Of a stretch of DNA of 64,000 nucleotides, positions 15,001 through 19,989 are shown piece after piece. The DNA comes from JACJVV01 sp047602755 (GTDB taxonomy: Archaea; Nanobdellota; Nanobdellia; Woesearchaeales; JACJVV01): the NCBI GenBank assembly GCA_047602755.1, contig JBLKOM010000002.1, positions 124,001 to 188,000 on the forward strand. Reading direction: 5' to 3'. Position 1 is the first letter of the stretch. Every line of letters starts with the position of its first letter. The position numbers and the translations under genes were made by a program. The notes beneath the pieces are model-generated. The model was given only the letters and a program-made list of their open reading frames with translations, ran no database searches and was not told where the DNA came from.

Positions 15001-17550
15001 ACTTATATTAATTCTACAGTAAATGACTCAACATCAATTGTTACAATACAAGTAAATTCAACAAAAGTTCCTAAATTAACCTTACCAGATCTTAGCTATG
15101 ATCAGCGTCTTCAATTATTTGGAAGCGATGGTGTAGAGCATATTGCAGCGAATGTAATTAATGTAAAAATACTAACTAATTATAGTTATTTCACTCCACA
15201 AAGTAATGTTTCATATTTTAATTATACTACTAATTATCCTATTTACACAGAATTAAAATTAAATAGTTCTCGAGATTATTCTCCGTTTAATATAACTTTT
15301 ATTACTAATATGAGTAATACACATATGTATAATTCTGCTAGTCCTGTTGTTTATAATTTTGCATCTGATCTTGCTACATTTGGTTTTAAAAATGTATCAT
15401 CCAATTATTTAGTTGCAACTGATTCAATAGTAATGGATTCTAAATTAGTTAGAGCAGAAGTTGCTTCTTCCACAATTAAAAACACTGACATTATTGATGC
15501 AAAAGTTGCTTCTTCCACAATTAAAAATACTAATATTTATGGTATTTCATCAGAACCTGCAATTATTAATAATTCAATATTGATTAATTCATCAGTAAAT
15601 ATATCAAATGTAAATAATTCAGAATTAATTAATTCTATTGTTTCATTAAATTCATCAGTAAATGGCTCATTCTTAATCGACTCTATTGTAAGTGATTATT
15701 CAAAGTTACTTGACAATGTAAATTTGACAAACTCAATTATTACAAATAACACTATACTAAAAAATGTAAATATTACAGATGCTTTTGTTGATCCTAGCTA
15801 TATTGAAAACTCAACAATCTCCGAAGATTCTACAATTTTTGACTCTTATATTAAAGATTCAATTATTATAAATTCAACTATAAAATATGCGGCTAGTCCT
15901 GTATCAGATATCGAATTTAGTGCATTTGGTATATTTAATTCAACTGTAAAAGAATGTGTAATTGGTACATATACTCATAATGGTAATAAGACAAATATCT
16001 CACTTCATAATGCAAATGTAAGTTCATTAGATAATGATCCGAATGATTGTAGACTAATTTCAGGTATTGCAAAAGTAAATCAATCAGGAACAAATTTTAC
16101 TTATGAAGTTAGTAGTGGTACTGCTCAACCTTTACTACGAGACATATGGAATTACACTCCCGAAATAACTCCAAGAAAACCTAATAATGCAGAATTAAAA
16201 GATAATGATTATATTGTTGGCCCATTCATTAAACTTAGTGCTCTTATTGTAGACCCTAGTATTGCTTCATCAATGGAGAAAGTTGTTACAGTAACTTGGA
16301 ATTATACATATTTCCATGCTCAAATACCTACACCTCCAGATTCAATTGTAAGATCTAATATAACTAATGGTACTTCTCCTGGGGTAGTTAGTTATGAGAC
16401 TGAACATAGTACTAGTTTCAATAACAGTATACTTAACATAACTTATACTGCTACAGATAAATTTGGCAATAATGAAACAAAAACAATCTATAATGTAACA
16501 TATATCTACTCTGAAACATATGGTGAGCATCAATTTAATAATTGCCCAGTAGGTGGTGTAACTGTATTGCATGGTGATTCAAGAACTTTCTTTAGTACTT
16601 CATCGTCTGCAAATTGTAATCAATTTTCACAATCTAGAACTTGTAATGATGGGGTTTTATCTGGTGATTCGCAGTATCAATTTGCAACTTGTTCTGCGCC
16701 TGGTAGCGGAGGAAGCGGTGGAAGTAATATTCAAGGAAATGTAATTGTTGATAATAACAGATCAATAAGTGGAAGAGGAAATTATACTCCACAACCGCAG
16801 CCTCCACAACCACAACCTCCGCAACCACAGCCTCCACAGCCACAACCTCCAGAACCACAACCTCCTCAGCCTCCACAAGAACCTGCTCAATTAGAGCCAC
16901 AACCTATTGGTTTCATATGGTGGTTGATAATATTCATATTAATTGCATTATTAGTTTTTATGGGCTTTTTAGTCGCAAAAGAAAGAAAGAAAGAACAAGA
17001 GTTAGAAAGGCAATTACAATCAAATGCAACATCCCAAGTATCAAGTGGACATTCAATAGCAGAAGCAGCTACTGCTGGATTATATGCTAAGCAACCAGTT
17101 CGCTCAAATGGACCAGTTTCTGATTCTATAATTAATCTTGAAAAATATATTATTGCAAGTCTTGATTCAGGTGTTAAGCCTACAAGAATAAAAGAAAACT
17201 TAGCTTCTTCAGGCTGGGAGTCCTCAGTTGTTGAAGTAGTATTACATAAAATAATGTTATCAGGTGATAAATTAGAAGAAGTTGAAAAATATATTAAGAA
17301 TCAAATTAAAAAAGGACTTTCTGATGATGAGATAAAAACTAAATTAGTTAACTCTCATTGGAATTCTGAAATTGCTGACTTAATAATTGCTGATGTACAT
17401 AAAATATCAAAGAATAACCAACGTTTAACTCAATATATATCAGCAAAATTGAATCAAGGAAAATCTATCGATGAAATACTTCAAATCTTAGTTAGTATTG
17501 GATGGAATGAGTACTACATTAGTAAAATATTGGAAAAGTATCAAAAATGA
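1..17550 (+). CDS. Giant C-terminally anchored surface protein, 5' end outside window
   Basis: The frame is open from base 1, so the N-terminus lies upstream; 5,849 residues are visible. Residues about 280-550 hold two fibronectin-III-like modules. A long array of Ig/cadherin-like modules follows, each with a Cys in an early strand and a second in a WxCxVTPxDGY-type motif (for example bases 4618, 5281, 6022, 6754), probably disulphide-paired. Three cysteine-rich CGDGxxxxxEECD repeats of the Myxococcus type lie near 7360-7890. About 13.85-14.94 kb resembles a carbohydrate-binding plus concanavalin-like lectin region, and 15.4-15.9 kb is an NSxIxxS-type repeat that could form a beta-helix. The end has a GSGGSGGS linker, a PQPP stalk (16.79-16.90 kb), one membrane helix (16.91-16.98 kb), a KERKKE stop-transfer and about 190 cytoplasmic residues with three helical repeats ending in GW. 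NxS/T sequons are very frequent. A role in adhesion or cell contact is inferred. Confidence 0.9.
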   Translation, partial: DPQIKSIDSRLIRVFARAPQAGFCRYLLTKWPPNNFFSYLNYVFTGIPTTTLSGCVNNAYGLQCRGDMEFNPSKNEFEVIVDFRDRGIYQDNIWERDMNNEVYLTYGVYCTATDGYPPGVFGRGSVSFYIDTLPPNVTSTSGSSTGTPNIIFADQNSINTRNTAGTMTINSRNISMSFETNELAMCKFQETSNWEGVTGYDGMTRDVSTDFAETHQVYFNPLIGIRRTFHIACMDVLGNRDGDQRVGGLVQTQTAFTQSRTGTFSNATHTILFLLEDPDPVTNITVNDTPNDHGHSITVSWKRSPQDGLGEDYVTRYEIYRVRSNFTDANSLNKVQLVEAADDPDNKSVVRLNEIVPARRDPNDDGIYTIIDSSMDIVNEEDYYYYIMARYYNDTFPQIMQNVMYNSSSIAVSEAVQAIDNNAPPPPTNLRFDFAMGDIEGTKLKLLWDLSTDDGNNSNDVTHYTVWRARQGSQEYIQEIFTPIANLTNGTSFYLDINGTLTNFSTIDDDVEDHIVYRNETYCYFVQVTDNDGLTSNSTEICGSPNARPFFHNMSLTPEDPNKLTPSLLCEVFISDHDGSPDLLNNVNITWEILHIATFERTVINVTPTCSPFFKGDFQNRDYENLTTECIAGLTNESYNKGDKVWCRVTAFDGYEFAINLSDNSSFSERIVYINNSPPIARNVRIFPNDADLPLGSSNLLCEYDYYDIDGDPEDTTQVSFKWYINNDGMNQFLEVLGQVGQILPHQFIDQNDEVICAVQPRDIDNSWLQNPLTSPVFFNSSAVRVKDNSIPQIINYFVTYPSGLAAIPGEEITFHVQWRDIDPDDTVKTYICDGFTSKEFQFSNGDDHISFGDNGSQSINSTFYTNKTGKYVSTISIKPYKFQRSGNWVYAARTEVELGDADYGQAIESPPDSFYFFDTDFSGIYTPGEPIVNLTNTSIPSPQVFHPKTHDVLRGPPPPFLATLTPLNTSNQKVNGTPTDYDPRNSSFRLYRSTGTNTNFAGTTRLEVVAEDGMHHIDFTMPIYDMYVYEVATPGAQITKDSILIARDLNNIFQLGRYNHFSPEYNAQPLPNMHLAFVLCIDSDDNGKCDVHPSNGADRVYVRAETDPGDYRVEYYNPDNETLYNPDIIINYDFGLEGGCFGKLYCETSGFSPNTIQTCTYTVQESDLANTIYYVRVCDNRGACSLARQGDFNVSARPYFIASETPIILPEDKTDRSFPFNYSTTLNLTCNASYFAPDTKIKYELQSDGTWGNGTFGGNNNTAPTNLTYTWYNNRTGTIQKTNFTSSTIPYYETSLGELWVCEAEGFNHYNISTGKVNSSAVIIGSIVDPQTAPVITLVTTNSNISHPVNEGEEFTWTVHWNNMGSDLGFVYVCNSSNATFYGCNGVELTRAEFVSSPTTLSWIVDPSLLGNFTTVGDYNLNYTIVVTDTFGKFVTYSNNITPDRKDNNFSINHLPVTSIPIIDKNSGYFNCTYDIWDSDNSTTNYSVYNTSNASFFTDSAPKPIIKWYHLQNNTWVKHNFSFNDNIIPEGLIKSGDTWRCEVTPFDGYAYGIPRNSSIEVFEFTGPRILDWTVGYMNSPLVAITPSSPVTLGEKIYVSVDWLDANDDTVTLYVTSSEDFNIAHFYAVNTSSISPIIASFNSSDLLNLGNSYNFSDLTFFLSNSENVTQLNNSNFRNFSVYVNRRPTITASNINLHVNTSFNAFFCDVTILLDDYFEDYQYKNESTKYLWYVDSGNGYVAMPQYNVSLIPFAIAKPNERWLCQVTPCDNYVCGNPVNASKHVTIDPIHFDKMNATIFRNLQDSPIIVSASSPATLGELIQFSVTTTDPIFASSSASFTMYVCETNASNLLGCLNQTEYCRASTTTNTASCTFNTSNINLSKYDLQNQYPRLNEINYTIILYNQDGVSSNYFNSEKLGIGTFNINHVPKIDSINVDINTTEGSFYCNVAISDKDGNTVGSNNPYGANELLTKYSWLVDSGDGNGFVLRPIHDGLDRISFASTAPGEKWKCQATPCDNFVCGVSNISENHQSSINQTPGIVNIRLFSVVDGIATILNESNPAIYGENVRIEVDWVDSDLYTDSETIRMYVCEMNNSNPSGCFNTTTYCSVTSSSTSGSCTFNTSIINLSKYTNQNRINYSIVLYDSENKKSGHYYLNDSDEIESGLGNFYLNRRPVVNWTNITPTYPTNDQQLICNYDIYDPDQENSNNTYNSSANNTVSIRWYLDRNNSGFQPTLYTTATITPDVTQKLDRWMCEVTAFDGFAYSFPKMSSNWVTVGNLYNYTEYPNITKILVSANSSNRATVGDKVFFSIEYTHENLPNQFARAFICNSTEFINNTGCVNQSFVNFMNFTKSNPILAEYTVKPSDIATYASSGVVNFYVMVCDDFGRCSNISNKTGPSYTFYINDKPTFYESPNINKDENSDNLICEFLVNPGDIGSEQNYSISWYKRNASVSFCGDGVIDYHLGEECDVGAMDFTTCSGYNAAFRPGEGTLLCDYNTCQYDTRYCIPINPEGNYCGDGIRADWEQCDGNDPGEWLYQSCSEIGSFTGGSLSCNEDCTLDISQCTGGAVSFCGNGIVEEFGGEECDVIDGQIVGKYTSCSDFPNFLGGNLRCDPYTCKYDVSECITSANLYVDLQVYDVATLPALAYSPGDVVVCKVTPYDGYNYGLPVFSPEYNSGISSTPMITNITAFFRDSNNTVVINTPSSPVEYGKMINISITWQDFEQFTPAGETAKFFICDSSISTFQGCLGETYCSTTLSPSNPAICQFNTSLLNTNLTNFTYHVHVYDSTLNHSNQSAQLYLNRLPVLLEYNITPSVPYTTDNLICAIETDSYDDISSPNQTTLSNYNDTYDHFRWFYRRSGVWNEFNSGGNPNITNYFTQPGDEWICQITLSDPYGSTSPVNTTSVFIVESTNISQPKITELYLISDNPHLGDIDITSSGTVTIYKHDNTTNVGKNVNFIINWVDADQYTPGSESVRLWICDNNNFIPNSGCVNRTLYYQDYTSNKSLQIQYTAQEIDNSIQNFSIFICDSTLNCSTAISNNFTVNHPFDKSVKPNLIVSTNIRGQDYLICDYDTPYTYSGGNGEDEGVDIGDYLHSITYNWYLDTGSGYQSLNLNSPFYDDELNSTDKIKCQIFATDVFGFNSGFINSTVLDMQSVPILWHPVSNITSNGYYIMYDDGPHVPSPNNITLIGYVPSNIRPDEIVSKTYHGFNVPYDSSTNTLEPLSTKLGTAEIVVSTPANANFILVNDYTGIKNHFNSSTFLELENNDRDYFERFEITGAYSTLPGVYRIDISPNITNATIVGNVVTAYNSSKPSSWFNLTVDVSDGINYVFVRSNTSNAPLSQARRVNIGYDVTSPTINIEKIQIPTTNTTPILRFNLTDDTAINLSSLMVNVSNGTHYRYHFKSNTQLPVTQLTLPSNIKEGQKITCNEINQTDHECFVTLNVTEIINQSDYYYVNITVSDLIPRTTSNNTTFRVNSGDLPKPVSFARPVQNTQSLTFGLFFDYINATEIQYAVGTAPYPDSRWNITRSATNYSGKDGGFTISDFTSLSKFVDYNYNIYYDNTEPIINSTNLYLENISTTTVLNNGTGLKAFTANEKTNCTPPSFDHTCAIIRTNLNGTVEVLYNNSPINTPLTLYDIDLTIKYFDANNNSRYDPGEPVFRTDSANNFSITNITEQLIINSKRAVLTLNLQTDPLPLLENVPYRVAVRYYVASEDLWSDWTFTNPIIYSPNFTAPDFFKPSAPKVYDRNMTHSEPNDQVDLAIDNKLRWYWTESIAQNTQHGEEILYYEYAIGYQPYPFDGWNSVLDWTNAEKTRDISAANPLNAPYNILPLIVNQQTYYLSVRARSSFGIYSEISSSDGIVYYDLTPPEIKITQVANITSPSNYFTIREETASFIAEIYSPNENISQCGFSTFRVPFDSNYKIMNQCNNSNDREDRTIIECNLTNMDGTPLQEGIHYFYIACLDENGNANTLSSSLPDSQKTQMITIDYSFPKFPEVINASVFISSDRVLPSPRNYSFSNEIVYCNYTAIDYNGGGIVDATFRWYINGTELPVYENTPYLNLSKYSVKPNYNISCEARVQDATGRWSQYTQSNNLPVNYSRPFQFSLVSPNNLYSKATATLRWNYSGTINNDELSYYLIIYNKTSYGSVETLNNTFVANISGINNNYTLPLDTTHNISIDGEYIWTIKACIDIDNKYNCTYANNNMSFVKDTTGPLAQILVPDNQSTVGSNFNIIAKVNDSNQPNVNVSEVIAMFFNTTTNDNILNVTMNLGNDGFYHATIDETNNENITNGTYELFIYSKDTLGNDNNTGNVNFTININTFFPILQIDYPPWVFREQFLNHDFELNLSAYNATWVSYTIMNNKTETIVMSDYKQFVSERNYSFKDLFNISGLADGFYIINLSGGDKLENTKSKYSWFVIDTTPPKVYSLKQNSSVAIAASETIWIHWDNNLFNESDNRFGIKNVSFYYNVSDRWDKNITQDNYLTTHNQFFEIASDTVDITINNSNYSFVLPANLNEKYKIIYWFGCAQDYAGNANCSSLQNVTVISESPIINQSIQDIIMQVQYGNNTIQSDNYIMNPNNTSLNHYYAITLPNGTLLYDPLNNESYTRALHAKFDGLLFYDGMDNNSVLIERAHQNLLINPSLHHNETFNDSNGTYITIKPIGWKLVNNANWTKSDSYELHGEPNASVNVSAKGYFYQDVNVSNSTVYSLSMYMKSAHNDSTQVTGRLHINWYNAQGQYLESTLNLTSNLSRPILTNEWKRYNLTTTSPPNARTARIYLDTDSNETWALIDNVVFEKTDYPTYYNKENHDDGYLSYPIFPFADFPGSRPYLNATQGTLHIRVNATWNNSDFRTRYLFDVNNSLGNFAATIARNYNTSSETANLIFSYGNASVSTDINWSKDKFVNLSFTWNATNISIFENGNLSNFTNGTFSIPNFVNSNYLFIGSDKSKQRQIDALLDELVIFDYAKPSYEIASDVLTVPINLERENEFKLITYINSTVNDSTSIVTIQVNSTKVPKLTLPDLSYDQRLQLFGSDGVEHIAANVINVKILTNYSYFTPQSNVSYFNYTTNYPIYTELKLNSSRDYSPFNITFITNMSNTHMYNSASPVVYNFASDLATFGFKNVSSNYLVATDSIVMDSKLVRAEVASSTIKNTDIIDAKVASSTIKNTNIYGISSEPAIINNSILINSSVNISNVNNSELINSIVSLNSSVNGSFLIDSIVSDYSKLLDNVNLTNSIITNNTILKNVNITDAFVDPSYIENSTISEDSTIFDSYIKDSIIINSTIKYAASPVSDIEFSAFGIFNSTVKECVIGTYTHNGNKTNISLHNANVSSLDNDPNDCRLISGIAKVNQSGTNFTYEVSSGTAQPLLRDIWNYTPEITPRKPNNAELKDNDYIVGPFIKLSALIVDPSIASSMEKVVTVTWNYTYFHAQIPTPPDSIVRSNITNGTSPGVVSYETEHSTSFNNSILNITYTATDKFGNNETKTIYNVTYIYSETYGEHQFNNCPVGGVTVLHGDSRTFFSTSSSANCNQFSQSRTCNDGVLSGDSQYQFATCSAPGSGGSGGSNIQGNVIVDNNRSISGRGNYTPQPQPPQPQPPQPQPPQPQPPEPQPPQPPQEPAQLEPQPIGFIWWLIIFILIALLVFMGFLVAKERKKEQELERQLQSNATSQVSSGHSIAEAATAGLYAKQPVRSNGPVSDSIINLEKYIIASLDSGVKPTRIKENLASSGWESSVVEVVLHKIMLSGDKLEEVEKYIKNQIKKGLSDDEIKTKLVNSHWNSEIADLIIADVHKISKNNQRLTQYISAKLNQGKSIDEILQILVSIGWNEYYISKILEKYQK
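15458..15527 (+). repeat. Tandem 45-bp repeat inside the giant gene
   Basis: A 25-base block (starting aagttgcttcttccacaatt) occurs at 15458-15482 and again at 15503-15527, a period of 45 bases or 15 residues. Both copies encode VASSTIKNT and begin the NSxIxxS-rich stretch. The near-identity at DNA level suggests a recent in-frame duplication; drift elsewhere in the array is much greater. Confidence 0.85.
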
Positions 17551-17837
17551 AGAAATACCCAAAAAGCATAAGCTGCGATGAACGCGGACAATTAGTAATT
17601 CCACGTGATATTCGCTCTGACTTAAATATTGAAGAAGGAACAGGCTTTTTGCTTTATTCAATTACAAATGAAGGTATTCTTCTAAAAAAGATTGAACCTG
17701 CTCCACTTGACATACACCATGACATATTGAATGAAATTGAAGCTAAGTCAGATAAACTTGGAATTAAAAAAGATAATTTGAAAAAATCAATTAAAGAATA
17801 TCAAAAAGTTAAACAAGGTAATTTAGAATTAATTTAG
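17547..17837 (+). CDS. AbrB/SpoVT-like swapped-hairpin DNA-binding protein
   Basis: A 96-residue protein. Residues about 7-50 match the swapped-hairpin AbrB fold (DERGQLVIPRDIRSDLNIEEG, then a strand ending in ILLKKIEP), which in this family dimerises and binds DNA. The remaining lysine/glutamate-rich part looks helical and could be a multimerisation tail; there is no toxin partner beside it, so an antitoxin role is not supported. The start codon overlaps the stop of the giant gene as ATGA, so the two are probably translated together. Two identical palindromes follow in the next 140 bases and are candidate binding sites. Family call is firm; the target is inferred. Confidence 0.8.
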   Translation: MKKYPKSISCDERGQLVIPRDIRSDLNIEEGTGFLLYSITNEGILLKKIEPAPLDIHHDILNEIEAKSDKLGIKKDNLKKSIKEYQKVKQGNLELI

Positions 17838-17850
17838 CTTAATAAAATAA

Positions 17851-17874
17851 ATTAATTCTGAAAATCAGAAAAAA
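17851..17874. promoter_or_regulatory. Palindromic element, copy 1
   Basis: Contains the perfect inverted repeat TTCTGA-AAA-TCAGAA (17856-17870) within a 24-base block that recurs exactly 103 bases downstream. It lies 13 bases after the AbrB-like stop codon. It could be an operator or, with its A-run, a terminator; duplication in the same orientation favours a protein-binding site. Confidence 0.5.
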
Positions 17875-17953
17875 AATCATATTATAGTTATTAATAGATT
17901 AAATTAGGTACTTAATTAACATGAAAAATACAAAAATAAACTATTTTTCAGAT

Positions 17954-17977
17954 ATTAATTCTGAAAATCAGAAAAAA
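17954..17977. promoter_or_regulatory. Palindromic element, copy 2
   Basis: Second exact copy of the 24-base block; the inverted repeat is 17959-17973. It sits about 25-45 bases upstream of a TATA-like box and about 85 bases before the next start codon, a position suitable for controlling the downstream gene. Confidence 0.5.
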
Positions 17978-18000
17978 CATATTTGAAATATATACCAATC

Positions 18001-18010
18001 TTTTTAAATA
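18001..18010 (+). promoter_or_regulatory. Probable TATA box
   Basis: TTTTTAAATA after a C-rich base, in the form seen before other genes here. Transcription would begin near 18030, leaving a leader of about 30 bases before the ATG at 18061. Confidence 0.45.
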
Positions 18011-18060
18011 ATATTAAAACTACTTGATTAGGTGTTCTAAAGTATTAATAGGTACAAAAC

Positions 18061-19161
18061 ATGAGTGAAATATATGAAAATATTGTTGGAAGTTATTCTG
18101 GTAAAGATGATTTACATCTAAGTCCGGAATTTCTAGATGATTTTATTCCTTGGGTAGTTTTTGAAGCTGTATCAGGAAGAAAAGATGTTCTTCAAATATT
18201 ATCTGATTTTGGTGAGGAAAATGTTCTTCCTTATGCAAAAGAGTTTTCTGCACTTCCAGGATATTCTAATATTACTGGGCTTTTTGGGAAAAAACCAGAG
18301 ATCAAAAAATTTAAGAAAACTTCTTCTAGTTCAAAATTAGAAGATAAATCATCTTTAGAAATATTACTTGACAAGCTTCGTTACGAAGATGCAAAAGAAA
18401 CAACTTATCAACAAATTTTAAAATTTGACTATAGAGAAAGACTTAGTCAAATTGCAGAATACATAGGTTTTTCTGATGAAGCTAGACATTTTCCAACAAG
18501 CCGTTCAGCACACATTATTGCTGATGAATATTTTAAAAATCCTAATTTTGAATTTAATCATTATGTAATACGTCTTCTTTTTGAGAACAGTTCTATACAA
18601 AAAGAAGTTATTCTGGGATTATCAAACCCATTATTTAGGGATCATATTTCTTCATTAATAATTGAAAAAGCAGATAATAAATCAATATGGCATAATCTTG
18701 AAGAATTGTTACAAAATAAAAATGTAAGTCCTATTGTAGAAAATCTTTTCATTCAATCACCTAGTACTATGCATAAATTAGAAGTATTAAAAAGTATACT
18801 CACAACTGATAGATATCAATTTGCAATTGATGTTCTTGCTAATGCAGAATATTCATCTCATACAGCAGGACTATTAATAAGAGATTTACGAGATGAAAAA
18901 CGACGTAAAGGAATACTAGAAGTAATTTCTAAACAAAATACTAATCCTGTAATTATTGAGACTATGTATAAACAGCTCTCACAAGAATATGGTGCTTTTG
19001 TCGCTGAAGCATTTAAACTAATTTCTCCAAATGATAAAGTAATTAAACGTCTTTCTGAGCTAAAAAAGGATTATTCTAAGAAAGGTGGTCATTATACTAA
19101 AACTTCAATGATAATAGCTGATATCTTATCATACTACAGTTTCCAATCATTAAAACGATAG
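18061..19161 (+). CDS. Unrecognised 366-residue helical protein
   Basis: I do not recognise a family. The protein has no signal peptide or membrane helix and is rich in charged residues. From residue about 95 on it reads as a chain of amphipathic helices of 30-40 residues, each beginning with a short polar turn (for example NKNVSPIVENLF, then KLEVLKSILTTDRYQFAIDVL), which resembles an alpha-solenoid of HEAT or ARM type, but repeats are too diverged to align by eye. A serine/lysine-rich linker (residues about 78-95) separates a short N-terminal helical region. It is alone in its transcription unit, preceded by the palindrome pair. Function unknown. Confidence 0.7.
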   Translation: MSEIYENIVGSYSGKDDLHLSPEFLDDFIPWVVFEAVSGRKDVLQILSDFGEENVLPYAKEFSALPGYSNITGLFGKKPEIKKFKKTSSSSKLEDKSSLEILLDKLRYEDAKETTYQQILKFDYRERLSQIAEYIGFSDEARHFPTSRSAHIIADEYFKNPNFEFNHYVIRLLFENSSIQKEVILGLSNPLFRDHISSLIIEKADNKSIWHNLEELLQNKNVSPIVENLFIQSPSTMHKLEVLKSILTTDRYQFAIDVLANAEYSSHTAGLLIRDLRDEKRRKGILEVISKQNTNPVIIETMYKQLSQEYGAFVAEAFKLISPNDKVIKRLSELKKDYSKKGGHYTKTSMIIADILSYYSFQSLKR

Positions 19162-19240
19162 TTATCTATCTAGATTATACTATATAACTTATTAATATTA
19201 ATTGCAAAATAATATAAATTAATGTGGTTTCATGAATATA

Positions 19241-19954
19241 ATGAAAATTATAATCGATAAAGATAACAAGTATCTATTAAAAGATACAACTAAAGATTTC
19301 CATACAAAAGATGGTTTTATTAAATGTGACGATTTAAAGAAGTCAAAGGTAATAACCAATAAAGGTAAGGAATTTTCAGTTATCGACCCAACATTCTTAG
19401 ATATCTATGAAAAACTAAAAAGACAAGCCCAAATAATAACATTAAAAGATATAGGCACTATAATTACTGAAACTGGAATTGGAAAAGATTCAAAAGTTTT
19501 AGATGCAGGTTCAGGTTCTGGTGCCCTATGTTGTTTTTTAGCCAATATTTGTAAAAAAGTTGTAAGTTATGAAATTCGTGAAGACCATAAAAAAACAGTT
19601 GAATTCAATAAAGAGTTATTAAAAATTAAAAATTTAACTCTCAAATCAGGAGATATCAGAGAAAAAATATCTGAAAAAGATTTTGATGTGATTATTCTAG
19701 ATATGCCTGATCCATGGAATGCATTAGATAACTCATTAAATGCAATAAAAAAAGGAGGGTATATAGTAATTTACTCTCCTACTATTCCTCAAGTAATGGA
19801 TACGCAGCAGAATGTAGCAAAACGTAGTGATATTATTTATATAAAAACTGTTGAGAATATTCAACGGCCTTGGGAAATTAATGAAAGAAAAGTACGACCT
19901 GTTTCATCATATATTAATCATACAGCATTCTTAACTTTTTTAAGAAAAATCTAG
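19241..19954 (+). CDS. trmI: tRNA (adenine-N1)-methyltransferase TrmI
   Basis: SAM-dependent enzyme that makes m1A in the T-loop of tRNA (position 58, and 57 in archaea). A short N-terminal beta domain is followed by the Rossmann methyltransferase fold: SAM loop VLDAGSGSGAL near residues 86-96, acidic end of strand 2 in SYEIRED, motif DVIILDMPDPWNAL, and the family's C-terminal signature RPVSSYINHTAFLTFLRK. About 237 residues, normal for archaeal TrmI. An ATG nine bases earlier (19232) is possible; I prefer 19241 because the TATA-like box centred near 19214 then lies 27 bases upstream, the usual spacing here. Gene stands alone and converges on the glycosidase. Confidence 0.88.
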   Translation: MKIIIDKDNKYLLKDTTKDFHTKDGFIKCDDLKKSKVITNKGKEFSVIDPTFLDIYEKLKRQAQIITLKDIGTIITETGIGKDSKVLDAGSGSGALCCFLANICKKVVSYEIREDHKKTVEFNKELLKIKNLTLKSGDIREKISEKDFDVIILDMPDPWNALDNSLNAIKKGGYIVIYSPTIPQVMDTQQNVAKRSDIIYIKTVENIQRPWEINERKVRPVSSYINHTAFLTFLRKI

Positions 19955-19989
19955 ATCATCTTTTTTCTTGTCAAATTAAAATTACATCC

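Noticed and set aside
16634..16900. Long minus-strand frame rich in Val, Glu and Ala across the proline stalk
   Set aside because: It is the antisense of the PQPP-coding repeats; composition comes from CCACAACCT-type triplets and there is no start signal.
16789..16905. Tandem CCACAACCT-like repeats that could look like a satellite or CRISPR
   Set aside because: They are in frame inside the giant gene and encode its proline stalk; there are no spacers and no cas genes.
1..17550. Frameshift or assembly join within the giant gene
   Set aside because: The frame is open throughout with consistent module spacing and sequon density, and the one irregular module is explained by an inserted cysteine-rich domain.
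17547..19161. AbrB-like protein plus helical protein as a toxin-antitoxin pair
   Set aside because: The genes are 223 bases apart with separate promoter signals, and the 366-residue protein has no toxin motif.
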